A stretch of 64,000 nt of DNA from Kiloniellales bacterium (GTDB lineage Bacteria; Pseudomonadota; Alphaproteobacteria; Kiloniellales; JAKSBE01), in assembly GCA_030066685.1 (NCBI GenBank), contig JASJBF010000005.1, positions 27,830 to 91,829 of the forward strand, read 5' to 3'. Below, in pieces: positions 39,945 to 49,636 of this stretch (position 1 is its first letter; each line of letters begins with the position of its first letter). The notes beneath the pieces were generated by a model. It saw only the letters and a list, made by a program, of their open reading frames with translations. It was not told the DNA's origin and made no database searches. The translations under genes and the position numbers were made by a program.

Positions 39945-41549
39945 TCAGTTGAAGATGACCTGGCCGGACTGCCTGGTCTTGCTGCCGGTCCTGCCGCCGG
40001 CAATCGCTTCCCGATAGAGCGTGCGGTCGGACAGCAGTCCGATCGCCACCTCGACATCGACCTCGTCCGTGCCCTCGCGCGCCGGACAGCGCGCCCTCAG
40101 GGCGTTCAGGGCCGGCGAGTCGCCCGGGTCGATGCTGACCTGGCGGACCGCCGGCGAGATCGTGTTCAGGCCCCGGCGCAGCCCGGCAATGATCTCTTCA
40201 GCGGTCTTGCCGTCGTCCTCGATGCAGATGTCCGGCAGTACGCCCCGCTTGTCCAGGGCATAGCCCGAAGGGGCGTGGAACCGCGCCCAGGTCAAGGTCA
40301 GCTCGCCGTCGTTGGGCAGCCGCAGGACCGTCTGCACGGTCCCCTTGCCATAGGAGTTGCTGCCGATCAGGACCGCCCGGCCGCTGTCCTGCAGGGCCGC
40401 GGCCACGATCTCGGAGGCCGAGGCGGAGTTGCCGTTGATCAGGACCACGACCGGCTTGCCCGCGGCCTCGTCGTCCGGCTCGGCCTCGAAGTACTGGTGG
40501 CTGTCCGGGTGACGGCCGTGAGTTGAAACAAGCCGGCCCTTGGTGACGAAGAGGTCGGAGACCTCGACCGCCTGATCGAGCAGCCCGCCCGGATTGCCCC
40601 GCAAGTCCAGAACGTAGCCGGCCAGCCCGTCGCCCAGGTCGTCGCGGGCTTCGATCAGCTTAAGGCGCAGCATCCGCGTTGTGTTCTGGTTGAAGCCGGC
40701 GATCTTGATGTAGGCCACTTTGCCCTTGAGCTTGTAGGTGATGGTCTGCGGCACGATATGGCCGCGCTTGATGTCCAGGCTGAGCGAGTCGCTGCGGTCC
40801 GGGCGCCTTACGGTCACGTTGACCGAAGAGCGCATCGGCCCCCGCAGGCGCTGCACGATCTCGCGCTGGGTCAGGCCGACCGCCGTTTCGCCGTTGATCG
40901 CCACGATGATGTCGTCGTCGCGCAGGCCGGCGCGCTCGGCCGGGGTGTTCTCCATGACGTTGAGGATGCGCACGCCTTCGTCGACGACGCGGATCCGCAC
41001 ACCGATGCCGCCGAAGCCCTCGCGGCTGGCGCGGTTGTTCCGGGCCTCCTCGCGGCCGGCATAGCGGGAGAAGCCGTCCAGGTCGCCGAGCACCCCGTCG
41101 AATACGGTCTCGTAGAGCGAGGCGCTGCCCTCGCTGCCCAGGCGGCGCGAATGGGTCAGTCCGATGTCCAGCGCCGCCGCGGTAAGATCGCCCCAGGCGT
41201 CGATGTCTTCCTGCCGCGGCGCCGGGAAGCTCTGCGCGACGGTGCCGTCGACCGCGACGGTCACGGTCGAATCCTGGCGCAGGATGCTGAACTTGGGATC
41301 GATGCGCGAGAGTTTCGAAAGTCCGGAGATCACGAGGTCCGGCATCGAGACCTCGTCGATGTAGACCTCGTTTATGTCCTTGTAGCCGGTCGAGAAGAGG
41401 CGCGTGGCGCTGGTCGTGCTGAAGCTCCGACCTTCTTCCTGGCTCGCGACGCAGGCGGCTGCCAGGAGGGCCATCGGAACGACGGTGGCCATGGTGGCCC
41501 GTCTGGCAAGTCGCCAAAGTGCAGCGTCAGAGTACCTCTCGACCATCAC
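39945..41549 (-). CDS. S41 family C-terminal processing protease (CtpA-like lipoprotein)
   Basis: A 534-residue protein with a lipoprotein-type signal (ATVVPMALLAAAC, Cys33). A PDZ domain is around residues 175-260 (GGIGVRIRVVDEGVRILNVM, PAERAGLRDDDIIVAING) and the S41 catalytic domain follows: YVLDLRGNPGGLLDQAV, the Ser nucleophile in NGNSASASEIVAAAL, and the Lys base in SYGKGTVQT. It likely trims periplasmic proteins or cell-wall hydrolases. The N-terminal 100 residues before the protease fold are unusual. It heads the ctpA-Nudix-(rpmG) group. Confidence 0.92.
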   Translation of the reverse strand: MMVERYSDAALWRLARRATMATVVPMALLAAACVASQEEGRSFSTTSATRLFSTGYKDINEVYIDEVSMPDLVISGLSKLSRIDPKFSILRQDSTVTVAVDGTVAQSFPAPRQEDIDAWGDLTAAALDIGLTHSRRLGSEGSASLYETVFDGVLGDLDGFSRYAGREEARNNRASREGFGGIGVRIRVVDEGVRILNVMENTPAERAGLRDDDIIVAINGETAVGLTQREIVQRLRGPMRSSVNVTVRRPDRSDSLSLDIKRGHIVPQTITYKLKGKVAYIKIAGFNQNTTRMLRLKLIEARDDLGDGLAGYVLDLRGNPGGLLDQAVEVSDLFVTKGRLVSTHGRHPDSHQYFEAEPDDEAAGKPVVVLINGNSASASEIVAAALQDSGRAVLIGSNSYGKGTVQTVLRLPNDGELTLTWARFHAPSGYALDKRGVLPDICIEDDGKTAEEIIAGLRRGLNTISPAVRQVSIDPGDSPALNALRARCPAREGTDEVDVEVAIGLLSDRTLYREAIAGGRTGSKTRQSGQVIFN

Positions 41550-41625
41550 CCGGACCTCCGCCTCCCTTGATTCTGGGCGCCTAAAACCCTGAAGCGCCTC
41601 GTTGCTTGGGCGTTGGGAGCGATAC

Positions 41626-41702
41626 TAAACTGGTAAAAAAAGTCTTACCAGTGTTATGTATGGTTAAGCTAAAATATTAATAAATCCAAAATAAGTCTAA
41701 GG
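41626..41702. promoter_or_regulatory. AT-rich segment with hairpin between rnr and ctpA
   Basis: A markedly AT-rich stretch in the 178-base gap. CTGGTAA (41630-41636) and TTACCAG (41645-41651) form a 7-bp stem. ATGGTTAA (41660-41667) and several AT boxes follow. It probably contains the ctpA promoter on the minus strand, but no single promoter stands out. Confidence 0.45.
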
Positions 41703-41727
41703 CCATCGCCGGCAGGGATTCAGGAAA

Positions 41728-44001
41728 TCATCCGCGACGGCGTCGGACTCTGGTGTTGTTCCTGGCTTGTTTGACTGGTCTCTTCTTGGGTTGTCCTTTC
41801 CGAATTGTATGGTTTGTCCGCCCTCTTCCGGCGTCGGCGGCGGCGGAGTCTTCAGCGATATGCAAGATAAGCCCTCCGGTTACTGGGCTGGCTTCGACCA
41901 GGCGGAGGGCGACCCGGTCGCCGAGGTTGTAGACCCGGCCCCAGCGCTGGCCGACCAGGCAGTGCCCGGCCTCGTCGTGCTCGTAATAGTCGTCCGGCAG
42001 CGCGCTGATCGGCACCAGCCCGTCGGCGCCGCTCTCGTCGAGCGAGACGAAGAGGCCGAAGCGGGTGACGCTGCTGATCCGGCCCGAGAAGGCCTCGCCG
42101 ACCCGTTCGGCCAGGAAGGCAGCGGTGAAGCGGTCCACGGCGTCGCGCTCGGCCGCCGCGGCCCGGCGCTCGGTCGACGAGATGTGCGCGCCGATCTCCG
42201 TGAAGGCCGCCGCCTGCTCGCCCGGCAGGCCGTCCCTGCCCAGTCCCAGGGCCGAGATCAGCGAGCGGTGCACCAGCAGGTCGGCATAGCGCCGGATCGG
42301 CGAGGTGAAGTGGGCGTAGCGGGTCAGCGCCAGGCCGAAGTGGCCGAGGTTGCGCGGGCTGTAGGCCGCCTGGCTCTGGCAGCGCAGGACCAGTTCGTTG
42401 ACCAGAGGCTCCTCGGCGCCGCCGCGGACCTGCTCCAGCAACCGGGTGAAGAGCTTCGGCCGCAGCACCTGGCCGCGGGCCAGGCGCAGGTCCAGGGTCT
42501 CCAGGAACTGCCGCAGGGCCTCTACCTTGACCGGGTCCGGGCCGTCGTGGACCCGGTAAAGGCAGGGGCGCTGGCGCGATTCCAGGGTCTCCGCCGCGGC
42601 GACGTTGGCGGCGATCATGAACTCCTCGATCAGGCGGTGGCTGTCCAGCCGCTCGCGTGCCTCGATCGCGGCGACCCGGCCCTTGGCATCGAGCATGACC
42701 CGCCGCTCGGGCAAGTCCAGGTCCAGGGTGCCGCGCCGCTCGCGCGCCCGCAGAAGCGCCGCGTAGGCGCCGTAGAGCGGCTTGATGACCTCGTCCAGCA
42801 GGGGCGCGGTGGTCTCGTCAGGCCGGCCGTCGATCGCCGCCTGGACCTGGGTGTAGGTCAGGCGGGCGGCGGAGCGCATCAGGCCGCGGAAGAACCTGTG
42901 CGTCTTGATGCGGCCCTGGGAGTCGAGCCTCATCTCCACCGCCAGGCAGCCACGCTCCTCCTTGGGCCGCAGCGAGCACCAGCCGTTGGAGAGCGCCTCC
43001 GGCAGCATGGGGACCACCCGGTCGGGGAAGTAGACCGAGTTGCCGCGCTCCCGGGCGCTGCGGTCGAGGGGGCTGTCAGCGGTCACGTAGTGGGCCACGT
43101 CGGCGATCGCGACCAGGACCCGCCAGCCCCCGCCTCTGCCCGACGCGCCTCTTCCGGACTCCGGGGCGGCCCAGACCGCGTCGTCGAAGTCGCGGGCGTC
43201 TTCGCCGTCGATGGTGACCAGCGGGATCTGCCGGAGGTCCTCGCGCTCGCCCAAGGAGGGCGGCCCGGCGGTCTCGGCCTGCTTCAGGGCGTCCTTGGGA
43301 AAGTCGATCGGGATGCCGTGCTCGAAGAGCGAGATCAGGCTCAATGAGCCCGGGCCGCTGAGCCGCTCGACGACCCGGACCTGCGGCAGGCCCAGGCGGT
43401 TGCCGCCGCGCAGCAGCTCGGCCAGGACCAGGTCGCCGTTCCTGGCGCCGCCGGCGTCCTCGGGCCGCAGCACGAACTCTCGCTTGGCCCGCTTGTCGGT
43501 CGGCACCAGGCGGCCTTCGGCGACCTTGGGGCGGTAGATCCCAAGGACCCGGCGCGGCGCGGCGCCGACCACGCGCATGGGCCGGGCCTCGTAGAGGCCC
43601 TCGCCGACTGCCTTAAGGCGGGCCAGGACGCGCTCGCCCTCGCCCAGGCTGGGATGGCCACCGGGGAAGGGGGCGATGTAGATCGTCGGCGGCGGGGCGT
43701 CGTGGCTCCAGCCGGCCGGGCGGCCGAGCAACTCGCCGTCCGGGTCGCGGCCGATCGCTTCGATCACGGTGACCGAGGGCAGGCGGCCCGGAGCGACGAC
43801 CCGGCGCTTGCGGTCGCGCTCGATGTGGCCTTCGGCGGCCAGCTCCTTGAGCAGGGCCTTGAGCGCGATGCGCTGCTGGCCCTTCAGCTGGAAGGCGCGG
43901 GCGATCTCGCGCTTGCCGACCCGGCCGTCTTGCTCGCGGATGAAGGCGAGGACCTCGTCCTTGCTCGGAAAGGGCGCCGGCTGGCGCTTCGCGGCGGCCA
44001 C
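41728..44001 (-). CDS. rnr: ribonuclease R
   Basis: A 757-residue RNB-family 3'-5' exoribonuclease. An N-terminal winged-helix region (DEVLAFIREQDGRVGKREIARAF) is followed by cold-shock-like domains. The RNB catalytic centre has the aspartates in TIDGEDARDFDDAVW, later the FTSPIRRYADLLVHR motif. A C-terminal S1 domain (FSGRISSVTRFGLFVSLDES) and a basic tail complete it. RNase R degrades structured RNA and helps mature rRNA. It starts eight bases after the topA stop. Confidence 0.95.
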   Translation of the reverse strand: MAAAKRQPAPFPSKDEVLAFIREQDGRVGKREIARAFQLKGQQRIALKALLKELAAEGHIERDRKRRVVAPGRLPSVTVIEAIGRDPDGELLGRPAGWSHDAPPPTIYIAPFPGGHPSLGEGERVLARLKAVGEGLYEARPMRVVGAAPRRVLGIYRPKVAEGRLVPTDKRAKREFVLRPEDAGGARNGDLVLAELLRGGNRLGLPQVRVVERLSGPGSLSLISLFEHGIPIDFPKDALKQAETAGPPSLGEREDLRQIPLVTIDGEDARDFDDAVWAAPESGRGASGRGGGWRVLVAIADVAHYVTADSPLDRSARERGNSVYFPDRVVPMLPEALSNGWCSLRPKEERGCLAVEMRLDSQGRIKTHRFFRGLMRSAARLTYTQVQAAIDGRPDETTAPLLDEVIKPLYGAYAALLRARERRGTLDLDLPERRVMLDAKGRVAAIEARERLDSHRLIEEFMIAANVAAAETLESRQRPCLYRVHDGPDPVKVEALRQFLETLDLRLARGQVLRPKLFTRLLEQVRGGAEEPLVNELVLRCQSQAAYSPRNLGHFGLALTRYAHFTSPIRRYADLLVHRSLISALGLGRDGLPGEQAAAFTEIGAHISSTERRAAAAERDAVDRFTAAFLAERVGEAFSGRISSVTRFGLFVSLDESGADGLVPISALPDDYYEHDEAGHCLVGQRWGRVYNLGDRVALRLVEASPVTGGLILHIAEDSAAADAGRGRTNHTIRKGQPKKRPVKQARNNTRVRRRRG

Positions 44002-44009
44002 GCCAGGGC

Positions 44010-46817
44010 CTATTCGGCGGCCTCGGCGGCGGCGGACCCGGTTTTCGCTGCCTGACCCGTCTCCTCGGCGGGCTTCTCGGCGGTCCCGCTCTTGCTGGTC
44101 TTCTTGCCCGCGGCCTTTCTGGCTCCGGTCTTCTTGGCCGCCGTCTTTTTCGCTGCTGCCTTCTTGGTGCCCGTCTTCTTGGCCGCGGCTTTCTTGGCGC
44201 CCGTCTTCTTTGCGGCAGTCTTCTTCGCGGCGGGCTTCTTGCCTTTCTTCGCCGCCTGCGCCTCCAGGAGCTCGAGCGCCTGCTCGAGGGTGATGTCCTC
44301 GGTGGTCAGGTGGTCGGGCAGGGTGGCGTTGATCTTGCCGTGCTTGGCATAGGGGCCGTAGCGGCCCTTGTGCAGGGTGACCGGCTTCTGGTCGTCCGGG
44401 TGCTCGCCCAGGGTCCGGAGGGCCGTGCTCTGGCGCCGCGCCGGCGCCTCGGCGATCAGGACCACGGCGCGGTTGAGCCCGATGGTCAGGACGTCGTCGT
44501 CTTCGGCCAGGGTCTTGTAGGCCGACTTGTGCTTGACGTAGGGCCCGTAGCGGCCGATCCCGGCCAGGATCGGCTCTCCGGTCTCGGGATGCGGGCCGAC
44601 CTCGCGCGGCAGGGCGAGCAAGGCCAGGGCGGTCTGCAGGTCGATCTCCATCGGGCTCATGCCCTTGGGCAGAGAGCAGCGCTTCGGCTTCTCCGCGCCC
44701 TTCTCCTTGGAGGCTTCGCCCAGCTGCAGGTAGATCCCGAAGGGCCCCTTGCGCACCGTGACCGGCAGCCCGGTCGCTGGATCCTTGCCCAACTCGCGCG
44801 GGCTGGCCAGGCAGGCCTCGGCCGCGGCCTCCTCGCCGTTGATCACCGCCAGGGAGCGGGTGTAGCGGCAGTCCGGGTAGTTGGAGCAGCCGATGAAGCC
44901 GCCAGTCTTGCCGATCTTCAGGCCCAGGCGGCCCTCGGAGCAGGCCGGACAGACCCGCGGGTTGTGCCCGGGCTTCTCCGGGTCGACCGGGAAGAAATGG
45001 GGCCCCAGCTCGGCGTCCAGCGATTCGATGACGTGGGTGATCCGCAGGTCCTTGGTCTCGTCGACCGCGGCCTTGAAGCCGGACCAGAAGTCCTTCAGCA
45101 GCTCCTGCCAGGACAGCCGGCCGTCGGAGACCGCGTCCAGCTTGCCCTCCAGGTCGGCGGTGAAGCCATACTCGACGTAACGTGTGAAGAAGCTGCTCAG
45201 GAAGGCGGTGACCATGCGGCCGCGGTCCTCGGGGTAGAAACGCCGCTTTTCCAGCCGCACGTAGTCGCGGTCCTGCAGCACCTGGAGGATCGAGGCGTAG
45301 GTCGAGGGCCGGCCGATGCCCAGCTCCTCCAGCTTCTTGACCAGGCTGGCCTCGGTGAAGCGCGGCGGCGGCTGGGTGAAATGCTGCTCGGGCAGGACCT
45401 TGCGGCGCGACACCGCCTCGCCCTCCTTCATCTGCGGCAGGCGGCGGTCGTCGCCCTCACCGTCGCGCGGGCTGTCGTCGCGGCCCTCCTGGTAGAGCGT
45501 GAGATAGCCGTCGAAGGCCACCACCGAGCCGGTCGCCCGCAACCATGCGGCGCCATCCTTGGGCGCCCGGCCGTCGACGGCGATGTCGACCGCGACCTGG
45601 TCCAGGCGGGCGCTCTCCATCTGGCTCGCCAGGGTCCGCTTCCAGATCAGCTCGTAGAGCTTGACCCCGTCGGCGTCGAGCCAGGGCGCCAGGTCCGAGG
45701 GCCGACCGGTGATGTCGGTCGGGCGGATCGCCTCGTGCGCCTCCTGGGCGTTGCGCGCCTTGGCCTTGTAGACTCGGGGCGCCTCCGGCAGGTAGGCCGG
45801 GCCGAAGCGCTCGCCGATGGTCTCGCGGATCCCGGCGATGGCCTCGTTCGAGATCTGCACGCCGTCGGTCCGCATGTAGGTGATCAGGCCGACCACCTCG
45901 CCGCCCAGGTCGACGCCCTCGTAGAGCTTCTGGGCGGTGCGCATGGTCCGGGTCGCGCTGAAGCCGAGCTTGCGCGAGGCCTCCTGCTGCAGGGTCGAGG
46001 TGGTGAAGGGCGGCGGCGGGTTGCGCCGGACCTGCTTGCGTTCGATCTTTTCGATCTCGAAGCCCAGGGCCTGCTCCAGCCGCCCGGCGGCCGCCTTGGC
46101 GCTGGCCTCGTCGCCGAGGTCGAACTTGTCGAGCTTCTTGCCGTCCAGGTGGCTGAGCCGCGCCGTGAAAGGCGCGCCGGCGGCGCTGGCCAGCTCGACG
46201 TCGATGGTCCAGAACTCTTGCGGCTTGAAGACCTCGATCTCGGCCTCGCGCTCGCAGATCAGCCTGAGGGCGACCGACTGAACGCGCCCGGCCGAGCGGC
46301 TGCCGGGCAGCTTGCGCCAGAGCACCGGCGACAGGGTGAAGCCGACCAGATAGTCCAGCGCGCGGCGCGCCAGATAGGCGTCGATCAGCTCACGGTTCAG
46401 GTCACGCGGATGCTCGAAGGCATCGAGCACGGCGTTCTTGGTGATCTCGTTGAAGACGACGCGGCTGACCTCGACCCCGCCCAGGGCCTTGCGCCGGTTC
46501 AGCTCCTCGGCGATGTGCCAGGAGATCGCCTCGCCCTCGCGGTCGGGGTCGGTCGCGAGGTAGAGCTTGGCGGCGCGCTTGACGGCGTCGGCGATCTCCT
46601 TCAGCCGCTTCTCCGAGCGGTCGTCGACCTGCCAGTCCATGGCGAAGCCTTCGTCCGGCCGGACCGAGCCGTCCTTGGGCGGCAGGTCGCGCACGTGGCC
46701 GTAGCTGGCCAGCACCTCGAAGCTGCTGCCCAGGTACTTGTTGATCGTCTTCGCCTTGGCCGGCGATTCGACGATCACGACGCTCTTGCGCGATCCTGTC
46801 CTGCTGGAGTCAGGCAT
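44010..46817 (-). CDS. topA: DNA topoisomerase I with histone-H1-like tail
   Basis: A 935-residue type IA enzyme that relaxes negative supercoils. The Toprim domain has VVIVESPAKAKTINKYLGS and LATDPDREGEAISWHI; the catalytic Tyr is in LITYMRTDGVQIS. One four-Cys zinc ribbon (CPACSEGRLGLKIGKTGGF then IGCSNYPDC) is followed by topoisomerase C-terminal repeats. The last about 80 residues are Lys/Ala-rich (KKTGAKKAAAKK repeats), like histone H1. ATG 46817 is preferred over GTG 46850 because it leads directly into the Toprim fold. Confidence 0.95.
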   Translation of the reverse strand: MPDSSRTGSRKSVVIVESPAKAKTINKYLGSSFEVLASYGHVRDLPPKDGSVRPDEGFAMDWQVDDRSEKRLKEIADAVKRAAKLYLATDPDREGEAISWHIAEELNRRKALGGVEVSRVVFNEITKNAVLDAFEHPRDLNRELIDAYLARRALDYLVGFTLSPVLWRKLPGSRSAGRVQSVALRLICEREAEIEVFKPQEFWTIDVELASAAGAPFTARLSHLDGKKLDKFDLGDEASAKAAAGRLEQALGFEIEKIERKQVRRNPPPPFTTSTLQQEASRKLGFSATRTMRTAQKLYEGVDLGGEVVGLITYMRTDGVQISNEAIAGIRETIGERFGPAYLPEAPRVYKAKARNAQEAHEAIRPTDITGRPSDLAPWLDADGVKLYELIWKRTLASQMESARLDQVAVDIAVDGRAPKDGAAWLRATGSVVAFDGYLTLYQEGRDDSPRDGEGDDRRLPQMKEGEAVSRRKVLPEQHFTQPPPRFTEASLVKKLEELGIGRPSTYASILQVLQDRDYVRLEKRRFYPEDRGRMVTAFLSSFFTRYVEYGFTADLEGKLDAVSDGRLSWQELLKDFWSGFKAAVDETKDLRITHVIESLDAELGPHFFPVDPEKPGHNPRVCPACSEGRLGLKIGKTGGFIGCSNYPDCRYTRSLAVINGEEAAAEACLASPRELGKDPATGLPVTVRKGPFGIYLQLGEASKEKGAEKPKRCSLPKGMSPMEIDLQTALALLALPREVGPHPETGEPILAGIGRYGPYVKHKSAYKTLAEDDDVLTIGLNRAVVLIAEAPARRQSTALRTLGEHPDDQKPVTLHKGRYGPYAKHGKINATLPDHLTTEDITLEQALELLEAQAAKKGKKPAAKKTAAKKTGAKKAAAKKTGTKKAAAKKTAAKKTGARKAAGKKTSKSGTAEKPAEETGQAAKTGSAAAEAAE

Positions 46818-46858
46818 GCCTTGACGATCCGAGCTCCGTCTCTCGGGCACGCACGGGT

Positions 46859-48001
46859 TCAGCCCGTGTCGTCGCCATCCATCGAAAGCGATACGCGGTT
46901 CCCGGGATGCCGGACGACTCGCCCGGCCAACTCAAGTTCCAAGAGGACCCGGTTAACCATTGCGGCTGACAATTGGGCCTGGCGTGCCACTTCGTCAAGC
47001 AGTACCGGCGAAGGTCCTAGCAATTGCTTAACGATATCACGCGCCTCGGTGGCCTCGTCCTGGCCGGGTTCGGGCGCCTCGGGCACCGGACCGGGCCCGG
47101 TTTCGGGCCGAATCCGCCGCTCGGCCAGGAAGCCTTCCAGAGTCTCCAGGACATCCTCGGCGGATTCGGTCAGCACCGCGCCCTGGCGGATCAGGTGATT
47201 GCAGCCGCGCGCCCGGGGGTCGAGGGGCGAGCCGGGCACGGCGAAGACCTCGCGGCCCTGCTCCAGCGCCAGGCGCGCCGTGATCAGCGAGCCCGAGCGC
47301 GGCGCCGCCTCGACCACCAGCACCCCGAGCGAAAGCCCAGAGATCAGGCGGTTGCGGCGGGGGAAGTGGCGCGCCTGGGGCACCAGGCCGGCCGGCATCT
47401 CCGAGACCACCGCCCCGCGGTCGCGGACGGCTTCGTAGAGCGCCGCGTTCTCGCGCGGGTAGACCACGTCGGGACCCCCGGCCAGGACCGCCACGGTGCC
47501 GCCGTCCAGGGCGCCTTCGTGGGCCGCGGTGTCGATGCCGCGGGCCAGGCCCGAGGTGACGACCAGCCCGGCTTGGCCCAGGTCGGCGGCGAGCTGCTTG
47601 GCGAAGCGGCGGCCGTTGGCCGAGGCGTTGCGGGCGCCGACGACGGCGAGAGCGCGCCGATTCGGCAGGGCCGGGTCGCCGAGCACGCTGAGCACCGGCG
47701 GCGGGTCGTCGATCGCCGCCAGGGCCGGAGGATAGTCCGGATCAGATAGCGTAAGGACCCGCGCGCCCAGGGCCTCCAGGGCGTCCAGCTCGCGCTCCGC
47801 CTCGTCCGGCGGGCAGAGCCGGACCGGTCGCCGGCGGCCGCCCCGGCGGGCCAGCTCCGGCAGGGCCTCTAGCGCCGCCGCGGCGTTGCCGAACTGCGCG
47901 AGCAGCCGCCGGCAGGTGATCGGCCCGACGTTCTCGCTGCGGATCAGGCGCAGGAACGCGATCCGGCCGGCTCTGGAGTCCTCGGCGGCGGATGAGACCA
48001 T
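46859..48001 (-). CDS. dprA: DNA-processing protein DprA
   Basis: A 380-residue protein that loads RecA onto incoming single-stranded DNA in transformation. An N-terminal helical region (IAFLRLIRSENVGPITCRRLL) leads to the Rossmann core with VVGARNASANGRRFAKQLA and TSGLARGIDTAAHEGAL, then FPRRNRLISGLS and VVEAAPRSGSLITA. A C-terminal winged-helix domain (PVLLDEVARQAQLSAAMVNRVL) is kept. ATG 48001 is used; the frame opens to 48079. It precedes topA by 41 bases. Confidence 0.94.
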   Translation of the reverse strand: MVSSAAEDSRAGRIAFLRLIRSENVGPITCRRLLAQFGNAAAALEALPELARRGGRRRPVRLCPPDEAERELDALEALGARVLTLSDPDYPPALAAIDDPPPVLSVLGDPALPNRRALAVVGARNASANGRRFAKQLAADLGQAGLVVTSGLARGIDTAAHEGALDGGTVAVLAGGPDVVYPRENAALYEAVRDRGAVVSEMPAGLVPQARHFPRRNRLISGLSLGVLVVEAAPRSGSLITARLALEQGREVFAVPGSPLDPRARGCNHLIRQGAVLTESAEDVLETLEGFLAERRIRPETGPGPVPEAPEPGQDEATEARDIVKQLLGPSPVLLDEVARQAQLSAAMVNRVLLELELAGRVVRHPGNRVSLSMDGDDTG

Positions 48002-48140
48002 AACGTGAACGTGACGCCGAGCCGGAGGCTCGTCAAGGGCGAGCCGCTTCGCCTTGGCCTCGCCGCAAAGGCCCTTCATCTTGACTCGCGCGCTCTGCGG
48101 GGCTGTGGCCGGGGTGGGCTTGTGGCAGGCTGGTGGCGGG

Positions 48141-49340
48141 ATGACAAAGCGGCCAATGCAGGACCGGTCTCGTTTCGAGCTTCTCGCGCCCTGGGCGGTG
48201 GTCGCCTTGGCGCTGCTCCTCTCGGGCTGCTCGCCCCTGCGCGGCTGGGAGGCGATGCAGGTCGCTCAGGACATCGCCGCGGCCGGAGGTCCCAGCGGAC
48301 TCAAGGAGTCGCGGCCGCCGCCGAAGCGCCGCAGTGTGACCTACAAGGTCGATCACCGCCGCTCGGCCGGCGACCTCTATCTGCCGGGCGACCGGGCCGA
48401 GGCCGGTCTGGTCCTTGTCCCCGGCGCGGCGGTCAACGGCAAGGACGATCCCAAGTTCGTCGCCTTCGCCGAATCCCTGGCCCGGGCGCGCTTCGCGGTG
48501 CTGGTGCCGGAGATCCCGAACCTGCGCCAGCTCAAGGTCCGGGCGACCGACGCCCGCAAGATCGCCGACGCGGCCCGTCACCTCGCGAGCTTCGCCGCGG
48601 CGGGGGAGGGCGCGCCGGTCGGTGTGGTGGCGGTCTCCTACGCCGCCGGGCCCGCGGTGATGGCGGCGGCGGCACCCGACGCCCGCGACCGCATCCGCTT
48701 CGTCGCGGCCATCGGCGGCTACTACGACCTGGAGGCGGTCATCACCTTCTTCACCGCCGGCGTCTATCGCGACGCGCCCGATGGCCCCTGGCAGGCGGCC
48801 GATCCCAACCCCTACGGCAAGTGGGTCTACCTGCGGTCCAACAGCGACTTCATCTCCCTGCCGCGGGACCGGCGCCTGCTGCAGGAGATGGCCGAGCGCA
48901 AGCTGGACGACCTGCGGGCCGACATCTCCCATCTTGCCGCGGGGCTCAGCCCCGAGGGGCGCTCGATCTACGCCCTGCTGCAGAACCGCGACCCGGCCGA
49001 GGTCGGGCGCCTGATTTCGGTCCTGCCGCAGCGCGTGCGCGCGGAGATCCGCGCGCTCGACCTGAAGAATCTCGATTTTTCAGATGTCTCGGCGAGGATC
49101 CTGCTGATCCACGGCAGGGACGACAAGATCATCCCCTACAGCGAGAGCCTGGCCCTGGCCGCCGCCGCCGGCGAGGACAAGGCGGAGCTCTTCCTGGTCG
49201 ACAACCTGGCCCATGTCGACCTGGGCCCCGGCAGCCTCGACGACCAGTTCACCCTCTGGCGCGCGGCCTACCGCCTGCTGGAGGAGCGCGACGACGCGCC
49301 GGCGCCGGCACTGCCGGCGGCTCTGGCGAGCACGGACTGA
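48141..49340 (+). CDS. alpha/beta hydrolase-fold lipoprotein
   Basis: A 399-residue protein with a lipoprotein signal (LLAPWAVVALALLLSGC, Cys near residue 29). The hydrolase fold is suggested by LVLVPGAAVNGKDDP (oxyanion strand), the nucleophile region VGVVAVSYAAGPAV, where Ser sits without the usual flanking glycines, the acidic LLIHGRDDKIIPYSES and the His in NLAHVDLG. An acyl or peptide ester substrate is possible; none can be named. It is one of three genes separating dprA from plsY, on the opposite strand to its neighbours. Confidence 0.78.
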   Translation: MTKRPMQDRSRFELLAPWAVVALALLLSGCSPLRGWEAMQVAQDIAAAGGPSGLKESRPPPKRRSVTYKVDHRRSAGDLYLPGDRAEAGLVLVPGAAVNGKDDPKFVAFAESLARARFAVLVPEIPNLRQLKVRATDARKIADAARHLASFAAAGEGAPVGVVAVSYAAGPAVMAAAAPDARDRIRFVAAIGGYYDLEAVITFFTAGVYRDAPDGPWQAADPNPYGKWVYLRSNSDFISLPRDRRLLQEMAERKLDDLRADISHLAAGLSPEGRSIYALLQNRDPAEVGRLISVLPQRVRAEIRALDLKNLDFSDVSARILLIHGRDDKIIPYSESLALAAAAGEDKAELFLVDNLAHVDLGPGSLDDQFTLWRAAYRLLEERDDAPAPALPAALASTD

Positions 49341-49369
49341 AGCCGGGCTTGCGGAGCCAACGCCGCCCC

Positions 49370-49636
49370 AGTGTGGTGGATCCTAAGTTCGTTGCATCTA
49401 GGATCGCTTTTGCGGTCGTCTGGGTAGGAAGCGTCGCGCGGGCGATGCCGTCGCATCGTCAAGCGGCGCTGACGCCCTCCAGAGGGCGGCAAAAGCGACC
49501 CTTCGGGCGGCCTTGCAGGCCCCTCGGTCGTCGTTGCGCGGCTCTCGTAATGCGCCAGCATCACCACGACCCGCGCGCCTCGCCGAGACCCCTGCAAGGC
49601 CGTCCTAGATACAAGGAACTTAGGATCCACCACACT
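49370..49636. mobile_element. MITE-like element with 34-bp terminal inverted repeats
   Basis: The ends are inverted copies: the left arm starts AGTGTGGTGGATCCTAAGTT (49370-49389) and the right arm ends with its complement at 49636. Over the first 34 bases the two arms differ at two positions. Each arm also holds a short internal palindrome (GATCCTA...TAGGATC). The 267-bp interior has no transposase; short frames on both strands are translations of the repeat. No clear target duplication is visible. The right end falls on the stop codon of the enolase gene. Confidence 0.75.

Noticed and set aside
44310..47198. 962-residue plus-strand frame across topA
   Set aside because: Antisense to a full topoisomerase I gene; its translation has no family features and is biased in composition.
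49268..49633. 121-residue minus-strand frame inside the MITE-like element
   Set aside because: It is a reading of the repeat itself with no ribosome site and no family resemblance.
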